NCBI GenBank assembly: GCA_038324085.1
Contig: JBBQHP010000019.1
Span: 11,122-75,121 of the forward strand
Source: Ga0077523 sp038324085
Lineage (GTDB): Bacteria > Pseudomonadota > Gammaproteobacteria > Burkholderiales > Ga0077523
DNA length: 64,000 bases
Reading direction: 5' to 3'
Shown: in pieces, positions 9,192 through 17,921 of the stretch
Layout of the letters: every line of letters starts with the position of its first letter
Numbering within the stretch: position 1 is the first letter of the stretch
Made by a program: the position numbers and the translations under genes
Notes under the pieces: generated by a model
Seen by the model: only the letters and a program-made list of their open reading frames with translations
Databases searched by the model: none
What the model was told of the DNA's origin: nothing

Positions 9192-10034
9192 ATGACCTTC
9201 GTGGAGCGGGGCATCGTCTTCGATTGCGCCGGAGACCGGCTGATCGGGGTCCTTGCCGAGCCGTCCGGAACCGCGACTGACCTGGGCATCGTCATCGTCG
9301 TCGGCGGTCCGCAATACCGCGCGGGCAGTCACCGACAGTTCGTTCACTTGAGCCGTGCGCTCGCTGCTCAAGGCTGGCCCGTCCTGCGTTTCGACTATCG
9401 TGGCATGGGCGATTCTGAAGGGCTGGCCCGGACCTTCGAGAACATCGATGAAGATATTCGCGCAGCGATCGACGCTCTGACGGACTCGTGCGGCTCCGTG
9501 CGGCGCGTAGCGTTGTGGGGTTTGTGCGACGGCGCCTCCGCCGCAATGATGTATGCCGGCACCGACGCGCGCGTCGCGGCCCTGGTGCTGGCGAATCCCT
9601 GGGTGCGCGATCCTCAGACCGAGGCGATCACGCAGGTAAAGCACTATTACGGCGGTCGGCTTCTGTCGGGGGCATTCTGGCGCAAACTTGTCTCCGGTGG
9701 CGTCGACGTGGGCGCAGCGACCAGGGAAACGGCGCGGGCCTTTGCGCGGGCCTTCGGACCGGGACGCACGCATGAGCAGGTCCAGACCTTCCAGCAGAGG
9801 ATGCTGGCGGGTCTGCGGACGCACCAGGGTCCGAAGTTGTTGCTGTTGAGCGGCAACGATCTGACGGCGAAGGAATTTCTCGAGCGTGTGGGCCGCGAAT
9901 CCACATGGAGCGCTGGTCTCGAGGGCCCGAATTGCGAGCGCCTCGATTTTTCAGAGGCGGATCACACCTTCTCCCGTGCCGACTGGAAGGCAGCGGTCGC
10001 AGCCGGGGTCGGTCGCTGGCTCGCGCGCACGTGA
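9192..10034 (+). CDS. Exosortase A system-associated hydrolase, type 1
   Basis: A 280-residue alpha/beta hydrolase of the TIGR03100 type. IVVGGPQYRAGSHRQF (35-50) and LRFDYRGMGDSEG (65-77) are the strand, oxyanion and loop elements. The nucleophile elbow is LWGLCDGASA (108-117), with Cys112 in place of Ser, and EADHTFS near the C-terminus supplies the histidine. A cysteine nucleophile favours acyl transfer or thioesterase chemistry over simple ester hydrolysis. It follows the type 2 protein by 25 bases and its stop overlaps the glycosyltransferase start by one base (TGATG). The physiological substrate is unknown. Confidence 0.85.
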   Translation: MTFVERGIVFDCAGDRLIGVLAEPSGTATDLGIVIVVGGPQYRAGSHRQFVHLSRALAAQGWPVLRFDYRGMGDSEGLARTFENIDEDIRAAIDALTDSCGSVRRVALWGLCDGASAAMMYAGTDARVAALVLANPWVRDPQTEAITQVKHYYGGRLLSGAFWRKLVSGGVDVGAATRETARAFARAFGPGRTHEQVQTFQQRMLAGLRTHQGPKLLLLSGNDLTAKEFLERVGRESTWSAGLEGPNCERLDFSEADHTFSRADWKAAVAAGVGRWLART

Positions 10035-11266
10035 TGCGAACCGTCCTTATGATCGCATTTCATTTTCCGCCGTTCGCCGGTAGCAGCGGCGTGCAACGGA
10101 CGCTACGCTTCGTCCAGAACCTCCCGGCGCTGGGGTGGCGTCCAGTGGTTCTCACGGTGCGCCCTGCTGCATACGAGCAGACCAGTGACGACCTGTTGTC
10201 GAGCGTGCCGGAGATCGTCAAGGTTCACCGCTCGGTGGCGCTCGACGCGCAGCGCCACCTGTCGTGGCGTGGAAGATATCCCGGATTCCTGGCGCGTCCG
10301 GATCGGTGGGCATCGTGGGCCGCGGGCGCGGTTCCGGGCATCCTGAAGCTCATTCGCACGGAGCGCCCGGCCATCGTCTGGAGTACCTATCCCATCGCCA
10401 CGGCCCACATCGTCGGAGCCATGGCGCATCGCTGGTCAGGCGTGCCCTGGGTCGCGGATTTCCGGGATCCGATGGCGCAGGACGGCTACCCGGAGGATCC
10501 GGCCACGTGGCGCTGGTTTTCGCGGATCGAGCGCCATGCGCTCGAGCACGCCGCTGCCTCGGTTTTCACCACGCGGGGCGCGGCCGATACGTACAAGGCC
10601 CGCTACCCGGACTGCGCGCCGAAAGTCGTCACCATCGAGAATGGCTATGACGAGGAAAGTTTTGCCGGAATCGAGGATCGCGGGCAATCGCCGCTGCGTG
10701 GCAAGGTCATCCTGTTGCACAGTGGCGTGGTCTACCCGGTGGAGCGGGATCCCTCCGCCTTGTTCGCGGCGTTGGCGCGACTGAAGCAGGGCGGCGAGCT
10801 CTCGGCAGACACGTTCGGGATCCGGTTCCGCGCGTCGGGGCAGGATGCGTTGATCGAACGGCTCGCCAGGGGCCAGGGTGTCGCAGATCTCATTGAATTG
10901 GCGCCGTCGCTTTCCTATCGGGCGGCGCTGGCCGAGATGGTCGAGGCCGATGGCCTGCTGGTGCTGCAGGCCTCGAACTGTAATGAGCAGATACCGGCGA
11001 AGACCTACGAGTATCTCAGGACCTACCGACCCATCGTCGGCCTTGCCGACCCGGCGGGTGACACCGGTGACCTGCTGAAGCGTTCCGGTGTTCCGTACCT
11101 TTCGTCGCTTCACGACGTGGATGGCATCGTGGGCGTGCTGCGCAGCTATCTTGCCGATGCCGCTGCCGGAACGATCACCCATCCCGCCCCCGACGGGATT
11201 CGCGGTCATTCACGTGCGGCGCGGTCGCGGCAACTGGCCGAGTTGTTCGATCGCGTAGCGAGCTGA
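10034..11266 (+). CDS. Glycosyltransferase, GT-B fold (family 4-like)
   Basis: A 410-residue glycosyltransferase. The N-terminus MRTVLMIAFHFPPFAGSSGV is the typical opening of family 4 enzymes, with a glycine-rich loop for the acceptor. A central ENGYDEESF and a C-terminal KTYEYLRTYRPIVGLAD mark the nucleotide-sugar domain. The ATG at 10034 overlaps the hydrolase stop and places this motif at the true N-terminus; upstream in-frame sequence belongs to the hydrolase reading. It is the last gene of the carrier-protein operon and ends facing a PEP-CTERM gene on the other strand. The sugar specificity cannot be read. Confidence 0.85.
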   Translation: MRTVLMIAFHFPPFAGSSGVQRTLRFVQNLPALGWRPVVLTVRPAAYEQTSDDLLSSVPEIVKVHRSVALDAQRHLSWRGRYPGFLARPDRWASWAAGAVPGILKLIRTERPAIVWSTYPIATAHIVGAMAHRWSGVPWVADFRDPMAQDGYPEDPATWRWFSRIERHALEHAAASVFTTRGAADTYKARYPDCAPKVVTIENGYDEESFAGIEDRGQSPLRGKVILLHSGVVYPVERDPSALFAALARLKQGGELSADTFGIRFRASGQDALIERLARGQGVADLIELAPSLSYRAALAEMVEADGLLVLQASNCNEQIPAKTYEYLRTYRPIVGLADPAGDTGDLLKRSGVPYLSSLHDVDGIVGVLRSYLADAAAGTITHPAPDGIRGHSRAARSRQLAELFDRVAS

Positions 11267-11273
11267 AACCCGA

Positions 11274-11296
11274 GGCGGCAGATGATCGCTGCCGCT
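11274..11296. terminator. Hairpin between convergent genes
   Basis: GCGGCAG and CTGCCGC form a 7-bp stem with a 7-base loop in the 48-base gap between two convergent genes. No run of T follows on either strand, so it is only a possible bidirectional terminator. Confidence 0.35.
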
Positions 11297-11314
11297 CCGA
11301 GTCATGTGATCTGA

Positions 11315-12787
11315 TCAGGTGCCGTCGCGGCGTCGCGCGATCCAACCTACGAGCGCCAATCCGGCGAGCATCAGCGCATAGGTTTCGGGTTCGGGGATCG
11401 GATTGATCCAACCCTCGGGACGGTACAGCCATACTTCGCCGGCCGGGCTCGCCTCGAGCGCCATGAAGGCGTGCAGATTGGGGATGTATTTCCACTTGCC
11501 GCGGACACCGCCTGCGGAAGAGGCATTGCCGGGGACGCCATCCAGGGGAAGTGCTGCGGCATCGGTCTCCTGAATGAACAGCCAGGGGTCCGTGAGCACG
11601 CCAGATGACGGGGCCGTGAGTTTCCACACGCTGCCGCCACCGGACCAGACCCAGAAGGCCTGCGTAGACGGGTCCCAATCGATGCCTGAGATCAAGGATG
11701 AATCGAAGCTGGTGAGGCCGGCAGCACTCAGGACGATGCCATGACTCGTATTGCCTACACCGGGTGCGGCTCGCGTATCCCAGATGACGAAAGGTGATGC
11801 GGCATTGTCGCTCATGGCGACATAGAGGCCCGAGGCCGGGTCGATGCCCGCGGCACCATATGCGCTCGGTCCGCCGTTCCAGCTGCCGATGAACGAAACG
11901 GTGTCCTGCGAAGGGTCCTGCACGTCGGCGATGACGTACCTGAATAGGTACTTGTCCGTTCCGCCGCCAACACCCCCGGTGAAATAGAGGACATCCTTGC
12001 CGCCTTCTACCGTGGCCGCTGTGGTGCCATCGATGTTCGACACCGGTAGCGTTCCACCTGGAAGCGTGACAGTGAACAGGTTGCGTACGTCCCGGTCCTG
12101 CCACATCTGTCCGCCCGGCACCGCGGGGTTCACGCCCGAGCCGGTCGTCCCGCCGACCTTGGTCCCGTCGGCCTTGCCTGGATCCCAGAGGTACGGCCCC
12201 GTCGACCGGAGCGTGCCGTCAGGGTTCTCGATCTGCTGCGCAGCGCCGGAATTGAACGATGCTCCGCCGAGGGCAAGAAAACGGTCCGCGACCGCCAGGT
12301 ATTCGTTGTTGTCGTAGGTATGGATCGAGGTCGGCGCGTTGATTGCGCCGTCCACGGGAATGAAGATCGCACCTTGCGGCGTGGGGAGTTGTTCCATCTG
12401 GCTGGCAAGGGAGCCGAGGGTCCACTGCTGCGTGGTGCCCTGCCACAAGTAAACCTCGTTTCCGGCGTAATTCTCATGCCCGCCGCCGAAGAGGATGAGT
12501 TCGCCCCTGTTCGAGTCCCAGGCGAAACTGCTCCACGGAAGGATGACTCCGTTCGGATTGGCGAAGCTCGTATTGTTGAGCGGTCGATCTTCGAGCGCGG
12601 GCCAGGCATCCGAGTACAGATTGAGACTCACCTTGGCCCAGGAAGCATCCGACGTGCTGTCGAGGATCGACAGCAGGTTGCCGAGGTCTACTGCCGCGAC
12701 CGCGGGGAAGCTGGTCGCCGCGGTCAAGGTGCCGATCAAGGCCCCATGGCGCACAAATGACGACAGCGTAAAACGATTTTTTCTCAT
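11315..12787 (-). CDS. PEP-CTERM protein with kelch-like repeats
   Basis: A 490-residue secreted protein. The N-terminus is a signal peptide ending near SFPAVA-A. The C-terminus has the complete exosortase sorting signal: PEPETYALMLAGLALVG, a hydrophobic segment, then the basic end ARRRDGT. The body has recurrent Gly/Trp-rich blades (FAWDSNRGELILFGGGHENY, GIDWDPSTQAFWVWSGGG), suggesting a kelch/galactose-oxidase-like beta-propeller. It is expected to be processed by the XrtA encoded at 27180-28754 and to end up at the surface or in the matrix. A sigma-54-like promoter lies about 80 bases upstream. The ligand or enzyme activity is unknown. Confidence 0.88.
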   Translation of the reverse strand: MRKNRFTLSSFVRHGALIGTLTAATSFPAVAAVDLGNLLSILDSTSDASWAKVSLNLYSDAWPALEDRPLNNTSFANPNGVILPWSSFAWDSNRGELILFGGGHENYAGNEVYLWQGTTQQWTLGSLASQMEQLPTPQGAIFIPVDGAINAPTSIHTYDNNEYLAVADRFLALGGASFNSGAAQQIENPDGTLRSTGPYLWDPGKADGTKVGGTTGSGVNPAVPGGQMWQDRDVRNLFTVTLPGGTLPVSNIDGTTAATVEGGKDVLYFTGGVGGGTDKYLFRYVIADVQDPSQDTVSFIGSWNGGPSAYGAAGIDPASGLYVAMSDNAASPFVIWDTRAAPGVGNTSHGIVLSAAGLTSFDSSLISGIDWDPSTQAFWVWSGGGSVWKLTAPSSGVLTDPWLFIQETDAAALPLDGVPGNASSAGGVRGKWKYIPNLHAFMALEASPAGEVWLYRPEGWINPIPEPETYALMLAGLALVGWIARRRDGT

Positions 12788-13134
12788 TGCTCCACCATTT
12801 TGTTAGTCGCTACGATCATCCGTCGGCACGCGGCGACAGACGGTACGGGAACAAGTGAACGACGCGAGAGCAATACCCGAACCAGATCGAAATGATCAAT
12901 ACATTGAGTCGCTTATGCCGAGAAGTCGGCCATGGTGTCAAGAATGCCGACGTCCTGTTACGGGCGTGGAGGACGGCGCGACCGTGGCGGCAGGGACCCA
13001 GTACCATTGCGGCGGTGCGGGCGCGTGCTTCCCGAGGCTCTGCATACGATTTCAGGCTCGCATTGTGCCTGTCCAGTTTGCCGCGGCGGTTCACTGCCCG
13101 CGTTGTTCCCCAAGAGACCGAAGGGATCCGTTCC
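12788..13134. other. Intergenic leader region between divergent genes
   Basis: This 347-base stretch separates the PEP-CTERM gene on the minus strand from the FkbM gene on the plus strand. It holds a sigma-54-like site for the minus strand and, just before that gene's start, the motif ACTAACAAAATGGT, which also occurs in the EPS operon leader. Open frames cross it on the plus strand (for example continuing into the FkbM gene), but they have no ribosome site or recognisable product and I read them as non-coding. No promoter was recognised for the plus-strand gene. Confidence 0.6.
12869..12884 (-). promoter_or_regulatory. Sigma-54-like promoter of the kelch-like PEP-CTERM gene
   Basis: Read on the minus strand the site is TGGTTCGGGTATTGCT. 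It matches 10 of 12 specified positions of TGGCACG-N4-TTGCW, with perfect GG/GC spacing and a perfect -12 box. The predicted transcript start is near 12857, giving a leader of about 70 bases. Similar sites lie before the EPS operon and two other PEP-CTERM genes. Confidence 0.65.
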
Positions 13135-13851
13135 ATGTTTGGAAAGCTGTTGAAGCGCCTTGCACTGTCTGCGGTGGCCGCGGACCTCCACATTCCGGAG
13201 AATCCCGTCAGTCGATTCCTCGAACTGTCCCACCTGCGACAGCTGTTGCAACGACTGGAGGTGGATTGCGTGCTCGACGTCGGCGCGAACCAGGGGCAGT
13301 TTGCCTCTGAATTGCGAAGGATCGGCTTTGACGGTCAGATCGTCTCCTTCGAACCCATCGAGCGCGAGTTCGCGGTCCTGAAGGCGCGGTTTCGCGAAGA
13401 TCCGAAGTGGCAGGGATTCCAGTGTGCCCTGGGGCGGGAGAACAAGACGACCGAGATGAACGTTTTCGTCAACCTCACGGTGATGAGCTCGCTGCTGGCG
13501 CCGGTGGGAAAGCAGAAGGGCGTCGAGACCCAGGGCGTCGAAGTCCGGCGCCTGGATGGCTTGCTGCCCGGTATCCTCGCTTCGAATCCCGCGGCCAACA
13601 TCTTTCTCAAGATGGACACGCAAGGCTACGACCTCGAAGTCTTCGAGGGTGCGCGCGGCATCCTCGAGCGCGTCCGGGGCTTGCAGTCGGAAATCTCGGT
13701 GCGCCCCTTGTACCAGGGCATGCCCCACTATCTCGAAGCCTTGTCGCTCTACGAGAACGCCGGATTCGATCTCTCGGATCTCACGATCGTTTCGCGCACC
13801 TCCGACGGCGACCTTCAGGAAATGAACTGCTTCATGCACCGACGTGCCTGA
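13135..13851 (+). CDS. FkbM family methyltransferase
   Basis: A 238-residue S-adenosylmethionine-dependent methyltransferase. VLDVGANQGQFASEL (residues 46-60) is motif I with the SAM-binding Asp and Gly residues, and IVSFEPIE follows as the second acidic strand. IFLKMDTQGYDLEVFEGA and LQSEISVRPLYQG are strong FkbM signatures. Such enzymes methylate sugar hydroxyls in polysaccharides and glycosylated products. The ATG was chosen because the conserved region begins soon after it; the open frame continues upstream without homology. The family 2 glycosyltransferase gene follows after 55 bases and is probably co-transcribed. Confidence 0.88.
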   Translation: MFGKLLKRLALSAVAADLHIPENPVSRFLELSHLRQLLQRLEVDCVLDVGANQGQFASELRRIGFDGQIVSFEPIEREFAVLKARFREDPKWQGFQCALGRENKTTEMNVFVNLTVMSSLLAPVGKQKGVETQGVEVRRLDGLLPGILASNPAANIFLKMDTQGYDLEVFEGARGILERVRGLQSEISVRPLYQGMPHYLEALSLYENAGFDLSDLTIVSRTSDGDLQEMNCFMHRRA

Positions 13852-13906
13852 TCCGTTTTTCATCCGGCGTCGCGTGTGATCCCGCAATCCAAGAGGACGA
13901 ATCTTC

Positions 13907-14818
13907 ATGCAAGGTAGTCAACGATTTCCCGTGATGGTGCTGGCCTACAACGAAGAAGCGCAGATCGGCTCATGCATCGACAGCATCTTCTCCGCCAATC
14001 CCGGCATGGACTTCGATGTTTACGTGATGGCCAATGGCTGCACCGACGGAACCGAGGACGTCGTGCGTGCCTACGAGAAGAAGCGCCCCGACGTGCATCT
14101 CGTGTCCATCAAGATGGGAGACAAGTGCAATGCCTGGAATGTCTTCATCCACGACACCGTGCCAAACCAGTGTCCGGGGCGGGAGATCTACTTCTTCATG
14201 GATGGTGACGCGCGCAGCGGCCCCAGCGCGCTGGCAAACCTTGCCAAAGCGCTCCGCGAGGACGCGCACGCACACGCGTCCTCCGCGCCGCCGGGTTCCG
14301 GCCGCAACAAGGAAAAGGACGCGTACAACCTCGTAACCGAGCGCGCCCTCGTGGCGAACCTGTATGCCCTGCGCGGATCTTTCGTCGACCGCCTGAAGGA
14401 CGAGCAGGTGCGCCTGCCACTCAAGCTGGAGGGCGACGACGGGCTGCTCGGCGCACTCGTCAAGTGGGATCTCGCTCCCGGCAAGAGCGGTTGGGACGAC
14501 ACGCGCATTCATCCCTGTACCGACGCATGGTTCGAGTTCGACCCGGTACCGATGACCAGTGTGTCGGAATGGCGCAAGTATTGGCGTCGCCTGGTGCGCT
14601 ATGGACGCCGCCGCTACGAATTCCAGATCCTGGGCAAGCGATTGCCGAGGATGGGTCTGGCCGGATTGCCGGTGAACATCCAGGACGTCTACGGCGACGC
14701 GGAGCAGCTATCCATGGGTTGGGCCGGAATCTATACGTTTACTCACGCGCTCGCGCTGCGGGAGATGCGAAGCATCGCGCGCTCGCGACGTCGCGATCAA
14801 CAAGGGACGACTGGCTGA
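13907..14818 (+). CDS. Glycosyltransferase family 2
   Basis: A 303-residue GT-A fold enzyme. VMVLAYNEEAQIGSCIDSI (residues 9-27) is the nucleotide-binding start, ANGCTDGTEDVV follows, and FFMDGDARSG has the metal-binding DxD at Asp99-Asp101. No membrane segment is obvious, so it is probably cytoplasmic or membrane-associated. A good ribosome site (AGAGGA) lies 9 bases before the ATG. It is paired with the FkbM methyltransferase, suggesting that the two add and methylate a side-chain sugar. The donor and acceptor are unknown. Confidence 0.85.
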   Translation: MQGSQRFPVMVLAYNEEAQIGSCIDSIFSANPGMDFDVYVMANGCTDGTEDVVRAYEKKRPDVHLVSIKMGDKCNAWNVFIHDTVPNQCPGREIYFFMDGDARSGPSALANLAKALREDAHAHASSAPPGSGRNKEKDAYNLVTERALVANLYALRGSFVDRLKDEQVRLPLKLEGDDGLLGALVKWDLAPGKSGWDDTRIHPCTDAWFEFDPVPMTSVSEWRKYWRRLVRYGRRRYEFQILGKRLPRMGLAGLPVNIQDVYGDAEQLSMGWAGIYTFTHALALREMRSIARSRRRDQQGTTG

Positions 14819-14829
14819 ATGAAACAGGG

Positions 14830-14864
14830 GATCCGGCGCCGTCATGATGCCGGCGCCCGGATCA
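14830..14864. terminator. Bulged hairpin between convergent genes
   Basis: GGCGCCG pairs with CGGCGCC, and an outer GATCC pairs with GGATC with a single-base bulge, giving about 12 paired bases around an ATG-containing loop. It fills the 43-base gap between two convergent genes and touches the stop of the minus-strand gene. There is no T tract, so it is a likely but unproved bidirectional terminator. Confidence 0.45.
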
Positions 14865-15497
14865 TTCGTCTTTCCAGATGCCGGCTTCACGCAGTTTGTT
14901 TCTGAGCCCAGGTAACTGGAACCCGAGGGCATAAGCCTTCTTCGCATTGGCCAGCGACCCTTCGAAATCCTTCAGCTCGAACAGCACGAGCCCCAGGTTG
15001 TAATGAACATTGCCGGTGTCCTCGCCAAGCTTGATGGCGTCCTGGAACTCATCCACTGCCCCCTTGAGATTGCCGGCTTTGCTGAGGTAGTAGCCGTGAA
15101 TGACCCGCACCTGCCCGTCGTCCGGCTGGTACAGCGAGGCACGGCGAAACCAGCATTCGATGCTGTAGGGCGAAAAAGGCAGCTTGGTCTTCTTCTCGCG
15201 CAACATGAGCCTCGCCATTGCGAGCAACGCTCGATGGTGGTTCGGAAACGCGCGCAGAGTGTATGAAATGTCAGCCTCCAGCCGCCCTTCCTGACCGCTG
15301 ATCAGGCTCTCGACCTTGGGCGTGAAGTGGTGCGTTTCGACGACTTCGATGTTGGCCTTGGCGGCGCTGCGATAATCGAACGGTCCGAACGCATTTGTGA
15401 GATTGCCGCAGTCTTCGTCCTCGACTGCGCCATGGGCGAACGGTACGACGAGGAAGCAGGCCGCCAGTGCGATCGTGCTGAAGAGATTGGATTTCAT
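14862..15497 (-). CDS. Periplasmic TPR-repeat protein
   Basis: A 211-residue protein with a signal peptide (hydrophobic core LFSTIALAACFLVVPFAHG, cleavage after about residue 23). The mature part is helical. The segment GNVHYNLGLVLFELKDFEGS and what follows is a clear TPR motif near residues 155-190, with a weaker repeat just before it. Such proteins act as periplasmic scaffolds in export and biofilm systems. The ATG used gives a normal signal peptide; an upstream ATG would add 18 polar residues. It stands alone on the minus strand, converging on the family 2 glycosyltransferase. No specific function is recognised. Confidence 0.7.
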   Translation of the reverse strand: MKSNLFSTIALAACFLVVPFAHGAVEDEDCGNLTNAFGPFDYRSAAKANIEVVETHHFTPKVESLISGQEGRLEADISYTLRAFPNHHRALLAMARLMLREKKTKLPFSPYSIECWFRRASLYQPDDGQVRVIHGYYLSKAGNLKGAVDEFQDAIKLGEDTGNVHYNLGLVLFELKDFEGSLANAKKAYALGFQLPGLRNKLREAGIWKDE

Positions 15498-15634
15498 CGG
15501 AAGCTCTGAGTTGTCCGGGTTCGACGGATAGGGGTCCGAGCAGCGTTTCATGAAAAGCTAACGCTGCGACCAAAGAATACTTCATTCGTTCCCGGGGGAG
15601 TCGGTTCTTCGACGGGACGGCCGACGGGCCGGAG

Positions 15635-16498
15635 TCATCGGTGTTGGGTGGCCGGAAGCCGCTTCGGCGATTGCTTCCGGATCACGACGATCGAATCATG
15701 AAAGTTGATCTCCTTGATGTGAGCGGAGATTCGTGGCACCGCGACAGAGACCAGCTGGTCCGACCCTCCGAGTCGAAATTTCTTCTCGAAGTCGTTGTGC
15801 ACATAGTGCGAATGCATCAGGTCCACGAGGTCCTTGCACAGGTCGATGAACGAATAACCCTGATCACGAAACCCGTCCCAAAAATTCGTGTGCGTATCCT
15901 CGGCGATATATACGCCGTCATCCTTCAGGCTGCCGAGGAACAAGTTGCCGAAGGTCGCCAGCATGTGCGAACAGAGGTGGCTTCCGTCGTCCAGGATCAC
16001 GTCGAATGGCCCGAACGCAGCACTCACCTCGTGGAGGAACTCGGCATCAGCCTGATCACCGATGCGCACGTGCATGTTCTGCCCGGGTGCGTCATAGCTG
16101 GCGCAGGCGGGATCGATATCGATTCCCACGATCACGGATTCCGGGTGGAGATACTGCCGCCACATGGCAAGCGAACCGCCTTTGTAGACGCCGATCTCCA
16201 GCATCCGTATGGGCTTTCCGATCAGTGGCATGAACAGCGCCTCGTAGATCTGAAAATAGTGGAGCCACTTGTGGGCGCCCGGGATCTCGCGCCAGATCTC
16301 GTACAGGGTTCCGGATGGAACGTCGGCGTCGATCGCTCTTTTCCTGATGACGGGTTCGAGAAGATTCGGGGGCAGGTTCAGCTTCGGGCCGGCGGGCTCT
16401 CGGTAGGCCCTGGCACTGTTCGACAAAGCTGCGCGTGCGCGCTCCAGGCCGAGCGCACGACCAAGGATCCAAGCAAACCGTTTCAGCCTCGCGATCAT
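15635..16498 (-). CDS. Class I SAM-dependent methyltransferase (sugar O-methyltransferase type)
   Basis: A 287-residue protein with the SAM motif RMLEIGVYKGGSLAMW, then VIVGIDIDPACASYD as the acidic second strand and FDVILDDGSHLCSHM as the metal/catalytic region. This arrangement is like cephalosporin hydroxylase/CmcI and macrocin/mycinose O-methyltransferases. The protein probably methylates a hydroxyl on a polysaccharide building block. The ATG was chosen because residues before it are low-complexity and lack homology features. A 191-base gap separates it from the glycosyltransferase upstream. It may be the last gene of the large minus-strand EPS operon. Confidence 0.8.
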   Translation of the reverse strand: MIARLKRFAWILGRALGLERARAALSNSARAYREPAGPKLNLPPNLLEPVIRKRAIDADVPSGTLYEIWREIPGAHKWLHYFQIYEALFMPLIGKPIRMLEIGVYKGGSLAMWRQYLHPESVIVGIDIDPACASYDAPGQNMHVRIGDQADAEFLHEVSAAFGPFDVILDDGSHLCSHMLATFGNLFLGSLKDDGVYIAEDTHTNFWDGFRDQGYSFIDLCKDLVDLMHSHYVHNDFEKKFRLGGSDQLVSVAVPRISAHIKEINFHDSIVVIRKQSPKRLPATQHR

Positions 16499-16689
16499 TC
16501 CGATCCCCCAGAGAAGATGCGCTCGAGTTGCCGCACTGCGGCGACCCCATAACCGCAGGATAGACCGCGAATTTCGCCGATGCCATGGTGCCCCCGGCAA
16601 CGGGGATGCATCCGGCGCTCGTTTCGCGCCTGAATGCCGGGTAGGGCCGAGGCGCATGTGCGGCGCCGGCCCGATCGCAATCAGGCCCG

Positions 16690-17754
16690 CTACTGCAACG
16701 ACTCGATCACGCGAATGAAGCGCGACGCCTGCAGTTCAATCGAGAATCGTTCCACCACGCTGGCGCGCGCCTGTGCTCCCACGCGCTTCCGCAGGCCGGG
16801 GTCGCTGAGCGCATGGAAACAGGAGGTCCATTCCGCCCCCGACCTGGCGAAGAAACCATTATCGCCGTGCCGCATGACTGCCTCGTAGGAAGGGATCGGC
16901 GTCGCAATCACCGGCAGTCCCATTGCCATCATGAGTGTCAGCCTGTTCTCCGATTTCACCTTCCAGGATGGTGCCGGACATGCGCCGGCTGCGGTCTCCG
17001 AAGTGTCTACCGGAATGATCCCGATGTCCGCCTGCTGGAGATCGCGATACACCGATTCCGGGCCCCAGGGAAAATAGCGGATGCGTGGATGCAGCATTGC
17101 CCGAATGGTTGCGATGCGCGATACCAGATCTTCGGTCTTCGACAGCGCCCACTTGGCCGCAAGAATGCGTTCGCGCCGCCGATCGCGGGGTGGAAAGCGC
17201 CCGATGACGTCAACTCGCCAACCGACCGGCGGGAAATCGAACACCGGGAGACGATACATGTCGTGCGATGTGACCACCATCGCGCGCAGTAGCGCCGAGT
17301 GGTCCTGCCTTGAGATCGGAGACTCACGTACGACGTCCGGGCGTTCGATCCCGTCATGGACGACATGGATCAGATGCTGCAGCTCCGGACGATAAAGACT
17401 TCTCAGAAATTCGGTGACCACGATCGTTGCGTTGGTAGCTGCGGCCATCTCGTTATCGACCAGGTCGCAAACGCAGTACACAACGCGAACCCCGGCCGCA
17501 CGCAGCTTCGCAATGCTGTCCAACACGGATGGCCCGTGAATCTTCTGGAATACCGCAATCCGGGCACCGCTTGCAATGACCTGATCCGCGAGGGCTCCGG
17601 TGTCCGGCATCTCGCTAGGTCGATCGGGACCGAAAACAACCAGGGGTTCGTATCCGGCGGCCTTCAAGTGCGGAAAGAGATTCAGACACGCGATGCGTGT
17701 GCTGGGGACAGGATTCCCCGTTCCGGACACTAGAGCGAAAGCGATGGGGCGCAT
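16690..17754 (-). CDS. Glycosyltransferase, GT-B fold (family 1/4-like)
   Basis: A 354-residue protein. It opens with IAFALVSGTGNPVPSTRIAC, followed by HVVHDGIERPDV in the linker. The nucleotide-binding half has IGIIPVDTSETAAGACPAPS and KSENRLTLMMAMGLPVIATP, where the Lys-Glu pair and the GLPVIATP loop correspond to the sugar-nucleotide site of retaining GT-B enzymes. It is shorter than family 4 enzymes elsewhere in the operon. It probably adds one residue of the polysaccharide or protein glycan. No specificity can be assigned. Confidence 0.75.
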   Translation of the reverse strand: MRPIAFALVSGTGNPVPSTRIACLNLFPHLKAAGYEPLVVFGPDRPSEMPDTGALADQVIASGARIAVFQKIHGPSVLDSIAKLRAAGVRVVYCVCDLVDNEMAAATNATIVVTEFLRSLYRPELQHLIHVVHDGIERPDVVRESPISRQDHSALLRAMVVTSHDMYRLPVFDFPPVGWRVDVIGRFPPRDRRRERILAAKWALSKTEDLVSRIATIRAMLHPRIRYFPWGPESVYRDLQQADIGIIPVDTSETAAGACPAPSWKVKSENRLTLMMAMGLPVIATPIPSYEAVMRHGDNGFFARSGAEWTSCFHALSDPGLRKRVGAQARASVVERFSIELQASRFIRVIESLQ

Positions 17755-17921
17755 GATTCAGCGCGCTTCCCGGGTGTCTCTGGGCGCCGACCGAGCATTC
17801 GCACGCGGCGGTGCCTTGATGGACCCTGAACCTCGCGCGTCGTGCACCCTGTGCATCATGGCGCCATCAATGAATGCCATCCCTGGTCCTGCCGTCATTC
17901 GGATCTGTGGCAACGCGACAA

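Noticed and set aside
12892..13134. Upstream extension of the FkbM methyltransferase frame
   Set aside because: The 81 extra codons are Arg-rich and overlap a probable promoter region of the divergent gene; the methyltransferase fold starts after 13135.
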